From positions 1 through 37,771 of the forward strand of contig JBIILZ010000027.1 of NCBI GenBank assembly GCA_044338255.1: a stretch of DNA of 37,771 nt, given 5' to 3'. Positions 15,191 to 24,017 of the stretch are shown in pieces (the first letter of the stretch is position 1; the number at the start of each line of letters is the position of its first letter). The notes below the pieces were generated by a model, which saw only the letters and a list, made by a program, of their open reading frames with translations, was not told the DNA's origin and searched no databases. The translations under genes and the position numbers were made by a program. This stretch comes from CAIUVD01 sp044338255 (lineage in GTDB: Bacteria; Planctomycetota; UBA11346).

Positions 15191-16252
15191 TTACGCCGTC
15201 GGCGGCGCGGGATCGACCGGTACCGCTGGCGCGTCGGTGTAGGCATGGAAGACGCTCAAGGCGATCGCCATCACCACCGGTCCGAGGATGATACCGATGA
15301 AGCCGAAGGCCGCGACCCCGCCCAGGAGGGCCATGAACAAATGCAGAATGCTCATCTGACTGCGTTCGCCAAGGAGGATGGGACGCAGCACGTTGTCGAC
15401 TCCGCCGACCATCACCACGCCGCCGATGATGAGGATGATGCCCTTAATGACATGATCGTTGAGCAGCAGCCAACCCGCCGCCGGGGCCCATACCAGCCAT
15501 GAGCCGATCAGCGGGAAGAGCGAGAGGACGCTCATCACTACGCCCCAGAAGAGCGAACCCTCGATGCCGAGAATGAGGAACAGCATCCCGCCGAGGAAGC
15601 CCTGGATCGAGGCCACGATCACCGAGCTGATGACGCTAGCGTGGATCAGATCGTGGATCTCATGCGCCAGGCGTTCGCGGTGGGCGGGCTCGAAGGGCAT
15701 CAATTGGCGGATCGCAATGCCGATCGCCGCCCCATCGCGGAGCATGAAGAACAGCGCGAAGATGACCATGAAGACATCGAAGACCACGACCATGATGGCG
15801 CCGAGGATGCTGCCCGCCTGGCGGGCGATGGCTCCGGCGGCATCGCGGACGACCGCACCGAGGGTCGTCGCCAACTCATCCAGCGGCGGCAGGGGCAGCC
15901 AGGCCCGGGCTTTGTCCCAGAGCTCGCGCAAGGCTGCCGGCGGACCCTCGGCAGTCGCCTGCTGAACATGATCGATCATGCCCGAAGCCTGATGGGCGAG
16001 GGCGATGCCGAGGAGCACCGCCGGCACGACCAGCAGCCCCGAGAGCAGGGCGGTCGAGAGGCCGGCCGCGAGGTTGGGGGTAAAACGGCTCAACAGGCGG
16101 CGGTGCACCGGCCACCAGGCGATGGCCAGCACTCCCGCCCACGCCAGCGGCACCAGGAAGGGCAGGCAGACGCGATATAACAGCCAAGTGACCAACAGGA
16201 GCGTACCGTAGAACAGCACCAACCGCAGCTGCTCGGTCTGTTTGAAGCTCAT
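15191..16252 (-). CDS. AI-2E family transporter (PerM/TqsA-like permease)
   Basis: A 353-residue integral membrane protein of the AI-2E exporter/PerM family. It starts with two hydrophobic segments (LVLFYGTLLLVTWLLYRVCL, then FLVPLAWAGVLAIAWWPVHR). A third hairpin (LSGLLVVPAVLLGIALAHQ) and a central amphipathic region follow. The conserved C-terminal half includes ASVISSVIVASIQGFLGGML, FWGVVMSVLSLFPLIGSWLV and GGVAAFGFIGIILGPVVMAI. Family members export autoinducer-2 or other small molecules or ions, and the substrate here is unknown. The start ATG overlaps the stop of the upstream 81-codon frame (ATGA), so the two are probably translated together. It ends in an Asp/Pro/Ala tail. Confidence 0.85.
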   Translation of the reverse strand: MSFKQTEQLRLVLFYGTLLLVTWLLYRVCLPFLVPLAWAGVLAIAWWPVHRRLLSRFTPNLAAGLSTALLSGLLVVPAVLLGIALAHQASGMIDHVQQATAEGPPAALRELWDKARAWLPLPPLDELATTLGAVVRDAAGAIARQAGSILGAIMVVVFDVFMVIFALFFMLRDGAAIGIAIRQLMPFEPAHRERLAHEIHDLIHASVISSVIVASIQGFLGGMLFLILGIEGSLFWGVVMSVLSLFPLIGSWLVWAPAAGWLLLNDHVIKGIILIIGGVVMVGGVDNVLRPILLGERSQMSILHLFMALLGGVAAFGFIGIILGPVVMAIALSVFHAYTDAPAVPVDPAPPTA

Positions 16253-16494
16253 TCTTCGACGTCGTCCGTGCGGTATTTGATGAAGACGATGTGATCCATC
16301 TCACTGCCGGCCTCGTTCTCATCATTGACGTAATCACGTTCAATGGCGCGAAGATCGACGGCTTCGACGGCGTCTGCGGGGATCTGCCGCAGGGTGCGAT
16401 TGGCGAGGGTCTCGAGCTGTTCAAAGCTGTTGGCCGCCTCTTCGAGGAGGGAAATGATGCGGATCTGGATGTGCTTGCCCGACATAAGACGCAC
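16249..16494 (-). CDS. Small acidic hypothetical protein coupled to the permease
   Basis: At most 81 residues (MRLMSGKHIQIRIISLLEEA); a start at the Met of codon 4 (16485) is equally possible. The sequence is soluble and acidic, with a helical segment SLLEEAANSFEQLETLANRT and a C-terminal half rich in D and E ending KYRTDDVEE. No family is recognised. Its TGA overlaps the start ATG of the AI-2E-type permease by four bases, so it is likely co-translated and could be an accessory or regulatory subunit. It is divergent from hisH, with about 100 bp between the starts that must hold both promoters. Confidence 0.6.
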   Translation of the reverse strand: MRLMSGKHIQIRIISLLEEAANSFEQLETLANRTLRQIPADAVEAVDLRAIERDYVNDENEAGSEMDHIVFIKYRTDDVEE

Positions 16495-16570
16495 GGTGTA
16501 GGGCGTAGCGGCGGTTGACCAAGCGGCTTTGCCAGTCCTGGCTTCCCCTGGCTGACAGCTGCGTTTTTGT

Positions 16571-16591
16571 GGGGGCCGTTAAGCTGCCCCC
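16571..16591 (+). other. GC hairpin immediately upstream of the hisH start
   Basis: GGGGGC (16571-16576) can pair with GCCCCC (16586-16591) around a 9-nt loop. It ends three bases before the hisH ATG. No Shine-Dalgarno sequence is visible between hairpin and start. Neither strand has a following T-tract, so it is not a normal intrinsic terminator. It may reduce or control translation initiation on hisH. Confidence 0.5.
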
Positions 16592-16594
16592 GAC

Positions 16595-17203
16595 ATGTCC
16601 ACCGCGATCCTCGATTATGACGCCGGCAATCTCACCTCGGTGCAACGCGCCCTGGCCCATCTCGGTCATGAAGCCGTGGTCACCGCCGATCCCGAGGTCG
16701 TCGATCGCGCCGAACGCGTGATCTTCCCCGGGGTCGGAGCCGCCGAGTCGTGCATGGCCAGCCTCAATCGCAAAGGGCTAGGCGATGCCATCCGCCGCGC
16801 GGTGGCCCGCGACAAACCCGTCCTGGTGATCTGCGTGGGCATGCAGCTGCTCTTCGAGCGCAGTGCCGAAGATGGCGGCGTCCCCTGCTTGGGCATCCTC
16901 CCCGGCACGGTCGAGCGCTTCCAGCCCACGGATCCGACGATCAAGGTCCCGCACATGGGCTGGAATCCCACCCGCCTTCGCGATCCGCTGCTGAGCGCCG
17001 GCATCGCTGACGAGAGCTGTTTCTACTACGTTCATAGCTACCATTGCGTACCCGGGCCGGGGGTCGAAGTCATCGCCACCGCCGACCATGGTGGCCCGTT
17101 CTGCGCCGGGGTACGCCGCGGCAATCTCGCCGCCGTCCAAGTCCATCCCGAAAAGAGCGGCACCGTCGGCCTGCGTCTGATGCAAAATTTCCTCGCCCGT
17201 TGA
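16595..17203 (+). CDS. hisH: Imidazole glycerol phosphate synthase, glutaminase subunit HisH
   Basis: Class I glutamine amidotransferase subunit that supplies ammonia to HisF in histidine biosynthesis. The 202-residue product has the family features in order: ILDYDAGNLTSVQRAL at the N-terminus, the oxyanion region FPGVGAAESCM, and the nucleophile Cys80 in LVICVGMQLLFE (usually GICLGMQLLFE). PHMGWN follows near residue 128, then FYYVHSYHC, and the catalytic pair His184 and Glu186 in VQVHPEKSG. Length is typical. It stands alone with no other his gene in the window, as is common where his genes are dispersed, so it must act with a HisF encoded elsewhere. Confidence 0.95.
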   Translation: MSTAILDYDAGNLTSVQRALAHLGHEAVVTADPEVVDRAERVIFPGVGAAESCMASLNRKGLGDAIRRAVARDKPVLVICVGMQLLFERSAEDGGVPCLGILPGTVERFQPTDPTIKVPHMGWNPTRLRDPLLSAGIADESCFYYVHSYHCVPGPGVEVIATADHGGPFCAGVRRGNLAAVQVHPEKSGTVGLRLMQNFLAR

Positions 17204-17256
17204 ATCGGCCCTGGCTCAACATGACGCGGGTCCTTACGGTATCTCTTCCCCCTGCC

Positions 17257-19590
17257 ATGCGCCGTCTCCGCCTTCTTTTCCCTATCCACGGGGTTTCGCC
17301 CATCCACGGGGTTTTCCCCATCCACGGGGCTTTTCCCATCCTGGGTTTTTTGCGCATTCTCGGCGCCGCGACCTGCCTCCTGATCCTGGGCAACATCACC
17401 GCCCGGACCTCGCTCCTGGCGGTTGAGGTCACCTTGGCGGCACCGATCACCACCATCGTGCCGCTGAGCGGAGTGCTGCCTTCCGGCGGTAAGGTCTTCA
17501 CCGCCGTCTGCACGGTGCCGGCCGACGCGCCAGCGGATCTCGGTGTCGGAGCTTTCGTCACCGATCATCATGGGCGCTGGTTCCAGCGCCTGCAGCCGGG
17601 TGTGCTGACCCCCGGCGTGCAGCCGATCATCATCACCATCGGCGATGATGATCCGGCCACCGGCAGCGACGCGCCCTGGGATGCCAGTCAGAGCGCGACC
17701 ACGATCCATGGCGGCTTGTTCTTCTGGAGCGCCTCGGCCAGCCGAGCGGTGCTCGGCGTCGCGCAGCTGCGCGCCACCGCCCTCACCCGGACGACTATCC
17801 CCTGGGTGACTACCGACGGCCCACGCCTGAGCGAACTGCGTACGTCCGGCACCAGCGGGCATACCGGTGAGCGCTGGCAGCTCACCTGCCAACCGCAGCC
17901 ATTTCCGCGCAATCCCTTCGATCCCGCGGAGTTCAGCCTCGACCTCGTGGTGACCGCCGCCGACGGCACCACGCAGCGCATCCCGGGTTTTGCCGAGCTG
18001 CCGATGCAAGGCCACGACCGCGGCGATCGCGAAGAGGTGCTGCCGATCGGGCGCACCTTCCTCAGCGCGCGCTGGCGTCCGCGCCAACCGGGTCTTTACC
18101 ACCTGCGCCTCGAAGCCAGCTGGAACCGCGGCACGGCGGTAGTCAGCGAACTGCCGCCGGTCACCGTCAGCGGCCAGCCGTGGGATGCCTACGTGCACGT
18201 CGATCCCGTCGATAAGCGGTTCTTCACGGTTGCCGGCGCACCCTTCTGGCCGGTCGGGCCGAATCTGCGTGCGGTCACCGACATCCGCTGCACCGAACGC
18301 ATGGGCACCAAGGTCACCCCCGATCGCGGCACCCTCGCCTATGCCGATTTCTTCGCCCGCCTGGCCCCGCATGGCGTCAATGCGGCCGAGATCTGGCTGA
18401 GCACCTGGAACCTCGCGCTCGAGTGGCGCGGGGACTGGCCGGAGTTCGCCGGCCTGGGCCGCTACAGTCAGGAACGCGCCTGGCGCTTCGACCGCATCCT
18501 CGATCTGGCGTGGCAGAACGGCATCCGTCTAAATGTCGTCATCAACAACCACGGGCAGGCCTCCGACAACGTCGACCGTGAGTGGCATAACAATCCGTAC
18601 AGTCGCGAAAACGGCGGCTTCCTCGATAATGCCCTGCAATACTTCACCGTCGAGCGAGCGCTGGCCCAGCAGGACGCGCTGCGCCGCTATCTCGCCGCGC
18701 GCTACGCCGATCATCCGGCGATCATGGGCTGGAAGCTGTGGACGGAACAGGATCTCACCGCTGCCGGTCGGCAACGGCAGACAGATGTACTGGCGGCCTG
18801 GCATGCGCAGGCCGCCGTGCGCTGGAAGATCCTCGATACCTACGGCCATCCGCTGACCACACATTGGGCCGGCAACTTCCGCAGCGTCTCCCCGGCGGTG
18901 GCGTCACTGCCCGGTATCGATTTCCTGACCATCGATGCCTACCACGACACCTTCGATCAAGGTCGGGGCCAATTGCTGGCGCACCTGCTCAACGACAGCA
19001 CCGGTCGACGCGGCGGCCTGAGCATGCGCTACAACAAGCCGACCCTGGTCAGCGAATTCGGCGGTCAGTGGAGCGCCTGCCCGGAAGCGCAGATGATCGC
19101 CGAACATGCCTCGGCGGGCTTCTGCGCACTGGTCTCAGGAGGCGCCGGCAATCCCATGCTGTGGTGGTTCGAATGGATCGATCAAGGCGATCGTTTCCAA
19201 CCCTATGCGGCGATCACGGGCTTCCTGCGCGGCGAGGATCTGCGCGCTGCCGCTGGTCAACCTCCAGGCCAATCACTGACCCTTGAAGCCGCCGACGGCA
19301 GTGCCGGCAATGCGACGCTGTGGTGCCGCGCCTGGTCGCGCACCGGCCGCATGCTCGGCTATGTGCTCGATGAGCGCTGGCAGGCCGATGGCCGACAGGT
19401 TCCCGAGCTGACGCACACCTCGATCTTCATCGGCGAGCAGATCAATCCCGGACGGATGGGCGTGTCGTGGTGGGACGCCGACACCGGTACGGAAAATTCA
19501 CATAGCGAATTCACTCATCCCGGCGGCGAGCTGCGGCTGAACGCGCCGCCCTGGAGCCGGCATCTGGCATTCAAGTTATGGCGCCAGTGA
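17257..19590 (+). CDS. Secreted clan GH-A-like glycoside hydrolase with DUF5060-like domain (paralog 1)
   Basis: About 777 residues from the ATG at 17257 (an in-frame ATG at 17221 adds twelve). The N-terminus is a signal-like region interrupted by an 18-bp repeat encoding PIHG units, then a hydrophobic segment FLRILGAATCLLILGN. A beta-rich region follows, including a DUF5060-like segment (NPFDPAEFSLDLVVTAADG). A catalytic (beta/alpha)8-type domain begins near RFFTVAGAPFWPVGPNLR. Candidate acid/base Glu497 lies in GWKLWTEQD and nucleophile Glu600 in LVSEFGGQWSACP, followed by the substrate-cleft aromatic run PMLWWFEWIDQGDRF. The substrate is unknown. It overlaps the start of its paralog by 13 bp, so the two are probably one operon. 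Confidence 0.7.
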   Translation: MRRLRLLFPIHGVSPIHGVFPIHGAFPILGFLRILGAATCLLILGNITARTSLLAVEVTLAAPITTIVPLSGVLPSGGKVFTAVCTVPADAPADLGVGAFVTDHHGRWFQRLQPGVLTPGVQPIIITIGDDDPATGSDAPWDASQSATTIHGGLFFWSASASRAVLGVAQLRATALTRTTIPWVTTDGPRLSELRTSGTSGHTGERWQLTCQPQPFPRNPFDPAEFSLDLVVTAADGTTQRIPGFAELPMQGHDRGDREEVLPIGRTFLSARWRPRQPGLYHLRLEASWNRGTAVVSELPPVTVSGQPWDAYVHVDPVDKRFFTVAGAPFWPVGPNLRAVTDIRCTERMGTKVTPDRGTLAYADFFARLAPHGVNAAEIWLSTWNLALEWRGDWPEFAGLGRYSQERAWRFDRILDLAWQNGIRLNVVINNHGQASDNVDREWHNNPYSRENGGFLDNALQYFTVERALAQQDALRRYLAARYADHPAIMGWKLWTEQDLTAAGRQRQTDVLAAWHAQAAVRWKILDTYGHPLTTHWAGNFRSVSPAVASLPGIDFLTIDAYHDTFDQGRGQLLAHLLNDSTGRRGGLSMRYNKPTLVSEFGGQWSACPEAQMIAEHASAGFCALVSGGAGNPMLWWFEWIDQGDRFQPYAAITGFLRGEDLRAAAGQPPGQSLTLEAADGSAGNATLWCRAWSRTGRMLGYVLDERWQADGRQVPELTHTSIFIGEQINPGRMGVSWWDADTGTENSHSEFTHPGGELRLNAPPWSRHLAFKLWRQ
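17278..17349 (+). repeat. 18-bp in-frame tandem repeat in signal-peptide region
   Basis: Three near-identical 18-bp units and a diverged fourth (17278, 17296, 17314, 17332) encode FPIHGV, SPIHGV, FPIHGA and FPILGF. Each contains ATCCACGGGG except the last. They sit between the basic n-region (MRRLRLL) and the hydrophobic core of the presumed signal peptide, where they lengthen the N-terminus by about 20 residues. Confidence 0.85.
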
Positions 19591-21788
19591 GCCGTTGGCT
19601 GTACCTCTTCGCGTGCTGGCTGGCGGCGGCGGCGGCGGCGGCCGCGATGGAAGTCACGGTGCGAGCGCCGCTGACGACGATGATCCCGGCTCCTGGGCCG
19701 CTGGCTCCCGGCGCGCGCGAAGTATCGGCGATCATCACCGTCCCCGAGCATGCCCCGGCCGATCTCGGGGTGGGGGCCTATCTCACCGACCAGCATGGCC
19801 AATGGTGGCAGCGTTTAAATATCCATCCGCTGCGCCCCGGCACGCAACGAGTGCGGATCGCTTTCGGTCCCGGAGAAACCGTGACCGCCGGCGACGCCGC
19901 CTGGAGTCCGGTCGGCGCGGCCACGGCGGTGAAGGCCGGACTGTTCATCTGGAGTACCGGCGCTGATCTCGCCCCCGGTCAGCGCACCACGCTGACCATC
20001 AACAACCTGACCACATCGGCGCTGAACATTCCCACCGACGAGGTCCACCGCCTGGTCGAGCTCACGACGTCCTCCGCGACCATCGCCTGCGGCGAACGCT
20101 GGAGCCTGCAGCTGCGGCCGCAGTCGTATCCGGCGAATCCCTACGACCCTGGCGAGTTCAGCCTGACCCTGGTGGTGACCCGCCCCGATGGCCGCGTCGA
20201 GCGCGTCAATGGCTTCCATGAGCAGCCGATGCGCGCCAACGACCGCGGCGACATGGAAGAGGTCCTCGCCACCGACCGGGGGCATTTCACGGTGCGCTAT
20301 CGCCCGCGACTGCCCGGCGTGCATCACCTGCAGTTGCAGGCCAGTTGGGGCGGCGGCGAAGCCCAGAGCAGCACCTTGCCGGACCTCACCGTCAGCGGGG
20401 CGGCGGTCGATCCCTACGTGCGCATCGATCGCCAGGACCCGCGCTTCTTCAGCATCGATGGAAAATTCTGGTGGCCGGTCGGACCCAACCTGCGTTCGCT
20501 CAGCGACCCGCGTTCCCAGGAGAATCTCGGCACCAAGGCCACGCCAACCCGCGGAACACTGGCCTATGAGGCCTATTTCGCACGCCTCGCCGCCGCCGGC
20601 GTCAACTGCGTCGAGATCTGGATGTCGAGCTGGAACCTGGCCCTCGAATGGCGGTGTGACTGGCCGGGCTATCACGGATTAGGGCGCTACCACGAAGGGC
20701 ATGCCTGGCAGCTTGATCGCATCCTCGATCTCGCCTGGGCGCACGGCATCCGCGTCAACCTGACCCTCAACAATCACGGTCAGGGCAGCTCCTGGGTCGA
20801 TTCGGAATGGGAGAACAATCCGTTGAATCGTCAGCTCGGCGGACCGCTCTCGTCGCCACGCGAGCTGCTGAACAATGCCCGTGCGCTGGCCGATCAGGAT
20901 CGCTTGCGGCGCTATCTGGCCGCCCGCTATGCCGACCATCCGGCGATCATGGCCTGGAAGCTGTGGAGTGAGGTCGACTTCGTCGGTGAGCAGCAGCGCC
21001 GTTATGCCGACGTGCCGCTGCTGGTGCAGTGGCATGAGCAGGCGGCGGCGCGCTGGCGCGCCTACGATCCATATGGGCATCCGGTGACCACGCACTGGAG
21101 TTCGAACTGGACACGGGTGGACCAGCCGCTGGCCGCCACTCCCGGCGTGCAGTTCCTGTGCTTCAATCTCTACCACAACCAGCCCGGCGAAAAGGAGGGT
21201 TGGATCCTCGCCGACCTCCTCCAGAAATCGATCGCCCGCAAAGCCCTCGGGCAATATGGCAAGCCTCTGCTATGCACAGAATACGGCGGGCAGTTCAATG
21301 CCTGTCCGCCGCCGCAGCTCGCCGCCGAACATAGCTCAGGGGCTTTTTGCGGACTGGTCGGCGGCCTCGCCGGGGCACCGATGCTATGGTGGTACGAATG
21401 GATCGATCAAGATGACCGTTTCGCGCCCTATGTCGCCATCCGCAGCTTCCTCGCCGGCGAAGATCTCCGCGACCCCAAGGCGTCCTCAGTGGCCCTCGTA
21501 ACCAACGAGCCAGAGGTCTGGGCGCGGGCCTGGGCGCGACCCGGGCATGCCCTTGGCTACCTCTTAGATCTCGAATGGCAAACTCACGGAACCAGCAGTC
21601 CCCTACATGCTGGCTGCCAAGTCACGATCGGCCAGCAGGTCGCTCCGGGAAGCATGACCGTGGCCTGGTGGGATGCTGACAGCGGGCGCGAACTCAGCCG
21701 CCAGACGCTGACCCATGCCGGAGGCACCCTGATCGTGGCCGCGCCGACGTGGCGACGCCACCTGGCTTTCAAGTTGAGCCGCAAATAA
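19578..21788 (+). CDS. Secreted clan GH-A-like glycoside hydrolase with DUF5060-like domain (paralog 2)
   Basis: A 736-residue paralog of the preceding gene, alike along its whole length. It has a simple signal peptide (MAPVSRWLYLFACWLAAAAA) whose Ala run is encoded by a GCG/GGC repeat at about 19621-19648. The beta-rich N-terminal half carries the same NPYDPGEFSLTLVVTRPDGR segment. The catalytic domain begins RFFSIDGKFWWPVGPNLRSL. Candidate acid/base Glu465 is in AWKLWSEVD and nucleophile Glu568 in LLCTEYGGQFNACP, followed by PMLWWYEWIDQDDRFAPY. Conservation of both glutamates in both copies argues that both are active enzymes. Its ATG lies within the end of paralog 1. The substrate is unknown; a cell-surface or polysaccharide role is inferred from the signal peptide. 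Confidence 0.7.
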   Translation: MAPVSRWLYLFACWLAAAAAAAAMEVTVRAPLTTMIPAPGPLAPGAREVSAIITVPEHAPADLGVGAYLTDQHGQWWQRLNIHPLRPGTQRVRIAFGPGETVTAGDAAWSPVGAATAVKAGLFIWSTGADLAPGQRTTLTINNLTTSALNIPTDEVHRLVELTTSSATIACGERWSLQLRPQSYPANPYDPGEFSLTLVVTRPDGRVERVNGFHEQPMRANDRGDMEEVLATDRGHFTVRYRPRLPGVHHLQLQASWGGGEAQSSTLPDLTVSGAAVDPYVRIDRQDPRFFSIDGKFWWPVGPNLRSLSDPRSQENLGTKATPTRGTLAYEAYFARLAAAGVNCVEIWMSSWNLALEWRCDWPGYHGLGRYHEGHAWQLDRILDLAWAHGIRVNLTLNNHGQGSSWVDSEWENNPLNRQLGGPLSSPRELLNNARALADQDRLRRYLAARYADHPAIMAWKLWSEVDFVGEQQRRYADVPLLVQWHEQAAARWRAYDPYGHPVTTHWSSNWTRVDQPLAATPGVQFLCFNLYHNQPGEKEGWILADLLQKSIARKALGQYGKPLLCTEYGGQFNACPPPQLAAEHSSGAFCGLVGGLAGAPMLWWYEWIDQDDRFAPYVAIRSFLAGEDLRDPKASSVALVTNEPEVWARAWARPGHALGYLLDLEWQTHGTSSPLHAGCQVTIGQQVAPGSMTVAWWDADSGRELSRQTLTHAGGTLIVAAPTWRRHLAFKLSRK

Positions 21789-21861
21789 ATCATTTCGGCG
21801 CTTTTCGCATCGGCGAATTGATAGCATCAAGGCCGAATTCAGTTACTCTCGGGCTACTGCC

Positions 21862-23826
21862 GTGCTAAATCTTGATGACACCTTATTTGCCGATCCCTTG
21901 CGCCGCGGTCTCGCAGGCAGCGAGATCAAGGGCTATCGGATCGATTCGCTGATCGGACGCGGTGCCCAGACCATGGTCTACAGCGCCGGTCGCGGAGGCA
22001 CGCGCTACGCCCTCAAGGCCATTCCGCTGGAGGGCAACACCCGCGAGCTGGCCGAGGCCGTGGTCAGCGATGGCGAACGCCTGAAAAAACTCCGGCATGA
22101 GCACCTCGTCACGGTCTATGACGTCTTCGCTTTCAGCGGGTCGGTGTGGCTGGTATGCGATCTGGCCCCGGGACGTACGGCAGTGCATTTCACCGATGGC
22201 ATGCTCGGCTGGGAAGTCACGACTCAGGTTGCCCTGCGGGTGATCAAAGGGCTCGCCTATGCGTGGCGCTTTCATGGCCTGGCGCACGGCAATCTCAAAC
22301 CGTCGAACCTCTTCCTGACCCTCAATGGCGGGGTCTTGAATGGCGTGCGCCTCAGCGACCTCGGTTTCGAACGCTGTCATGGGATGTCAGCAAGCGAATT
22401 GGTCATGGGGGCCTCGCTATTCGTCGCTCCCGAGCTCACCAGCGGGGGCCATGCCGATGACCGTGCGGATCAATACAGTCTCGGCGCGGTGCTGCACTTC
22501 CTGCTTACCGGCCAGCCGCCGACGGGGCATCTTGATGATGAACCGGTCGTAGTGACCTCGGCACCGGCGCCGCTCGCGGCCATCGTGACGCGACTGCTGG
22601 ATCCGCATCCCGAGCAGCGTTTCGCCTCATGGGATGAGCTCGGCGTCAGCCTCGAACGGTGTCTCAGCGACAATCCCTTCGACGTCCCTGAGACGACGCG
22701 GATCGCGCGTAGCGCCCTATCCACGGATCCGCTGTCCACGGATCCACGGGCCACGGCTCCCTTGTCCAGCGAAACGCGGCGAAAAAGTACCAGCGTGCTG
22801 GGGGTCAATGACCACGTCGGCAACTGGCTCCAGGAGCGCGTCCGCGAAACCGCCCGCCACGCCCGGGGCATGGTTCCCGATGCCCTACTCGCCAACGGCA
22901 CCCGCATCGCCGGCACCTACACCATCACCGACATGTTGTGGGCGGGCACGCTGATCGAACACTACGCCGTGGATGAAGCGATCCTGGCGCGCAAACTGGT
23001 GCTCAAGATCCTAACTCCTGCAGGCATGGCCAATCCGCTGCTGGTGCAGCGGCTGATCGCCGAAGGCACCCTGCTCGGGGCCCTGCACCACCCGTCGTTT
23101 CCGTTCGCAGCCGGACGCGGTTCGTGGCAGGACCGCGGCCAGGCCCGTGAATACGTCGCCGTCGAAGGTATCCGCGGCGTCGATCTGAAGACCTACCTGA
23201 AGCGCAAAGGGCGCTTTGCCGAAGGCCAGGCCCTGTGGGTGGCGAATGAATTGGCTACGGCCATGGAGCATGCCTATGAAGCCTGCCAGCTCGTCCACCG
23301 TGACCTCAAGCCCGCCCATCTCGCAATCAGCAGCGAAGAGCCGCGGCGACTGGTGATCACGGATTTTGCCACGGCGCTCTTCACCCGCCCCCGCGACCTG
23401 CAAGATTTTTCGACGACAGCGCGTTCGTTCATCGACGACGCCGGCAGCGGCAAAGCCGTCGGCACCCCGGCCTACATGTCGCCCGAACAGGTACGCGGCG
23501 AAGGCCCCATCGCGCAGATGGACATGTACGCCTTCGGCTGCGTGCTGTTCCAGCTGTTGACCGGGGAAACGCCGTTCAAGGCCGCCAACGCGGTGATGCT
23601 GATGCAAGCCCACCTCGAAACCCCGGCGCCGGATCTCAGCCTGATGGCCGAGGTCACGCCCTCGACCGCCGCCCTGGTAGCGCGCTGCCTGGCAAAAGAG
23701 GCGCGCGACCGCTTCCCGAGCTGGAAGCATCTCCTGCACAGCGTGCAGTCCGCGAGCTATGCCACGCAGGTCGCCAAGCGCCGCAAGGAGCGCGGCCAGA
23801 CCGCGACCTATAATCGGCCGAGCTGA
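21862..23826 (+). CDS. Dual-domain Ser/Thr protein kinase-like protein, both domains with altered motifs
   Basis: A 654-residue protein starting at GTG with no Shine-Dalgarno site. Domain 1 (about 25-268) keeps a glycine loop (IGRGAQTMVY), Lys52 (ALKAI), APE (189-191) and ADQYSLG, but has HGNLKPSN (142-149) instead of HRDLKPxN and DLG (166-168) instead of DFG. A linker (about 270-345) contains three 5-residue repeats LSTDP. Domain 2 (about 350-625) lacks a recognisable glycine loop but keeps Lys382. It has HRDLKPAH (479-486, the metal-binding Asn replaced by His), DFA (501-503) instead of DFG, and a canonical GTPAYMSPEQ. Domain 1 therefore lacks the catalytic Asp, and domain 2 lacks the loop, the Asn and the DFG Gly. 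There is no transmembrane segment, so it is probably cytosolic. Confidence 0.85.
   Translation: MLNLDDTLFADPLRRGLAGSEIKGYRIDSLIGRGAQTMVYSAGRGGTRYALKAIPLEGNTRELAEAVVSDGERLKKLRHEHLVTVYDVFAFSGSVWLVCDLAPGRTAVHFTDGMLGWEVTTQVALRVIKGLAYAWRFHGLAHGNLKPSNLFLTLNGGVLNGVRLSDLGFERCHGMSASELVMGASLFVAPELTSGGHADDRADQYSLGAVLHFLLTGQPPTGHLDDEPVVVTSAPAPLAAIVTRLLDPHPEQRFASWDELGVSLERCLSDNPFDVPETTRIARSALSTDPLSTDPRATAPLSSETRRKSTSVLGVNDHVGNWLQERVRETARHARGMVPDALLANGTRIAGTYTITDMLWAGTLIEHYAVDEAILARKLVLKILTPAGMANPLLVQRLIAEGTLLGALHHPSFPFAAGRGSWQDRGQAREYVAVEGIRGVDLKTYLKRKGRFAEGQALWVANELATAMEHAYEACQLVHRDLKPAHLAISSEEPRRLVITDFATALFTRPRDLQDFSTTARSFIDDAGSGKAVGTPAYMSPEQVRGEGPIAQMDMYAFGCVLFQLLTGETPFKAANAVMLMQAHLETPAPDLSLMAEVTPSTAALVARCLAKEARDRFPSWKHLLHSVQSASYATQVAKRRKERGQTATYNRPS
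22717..22761 (+). repeat. 15-bp in-frame tandem repeat in kinase linker
   Basis: Three 15-bp units encode LSTDP, LSTDP and RATAP, joining the two kinase-like domains. The repeat shares the 12-mer CCCTATCCACGG at its left edge with the 18-bp repeat at 17278 in the glycosidase gene. Confidence 0.7.
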
Positions 23827-23861
23827 ACCGTTGGCCGCCCACGACCGCTGACCTCGGCGCA

Positions 23862-23887
23862 GTCCGCAGGAATCGATGCCTGCGGAC
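23862..23887 (+). terminator. Hairpin downstream of the kinase gene
   Basis: GTCCGCAGG (23862-23870) pairs perfectly with CCTGCGGAC (23879-23887) around an 8-nt loop, 36 bp after the kinase stop. There is no following T-tract, so it is a stable hairpin that may terminate transcription or protect a 3' end, not a textbook intrinsic terminator. Confidence 0.45.
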
Positions 23888-24017
23888 GCTGCATATGGCA
23901 GTAGCCGGCTGATGAAACCACCCTGAAAATGGCCGTGATCAACGTTATTCGCTGATCTGGCGCACTTCTGGACTTGGCATCGTCGGCGCTCACTTCCATG
24001 ACTACGAAGGAAGCGCC

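Noticed and set aside
17038..18372. 444-codon minus-strand frame
   Set aside because: Antisense to the first glycosidase gene, with typical shadow composition and no start signal.
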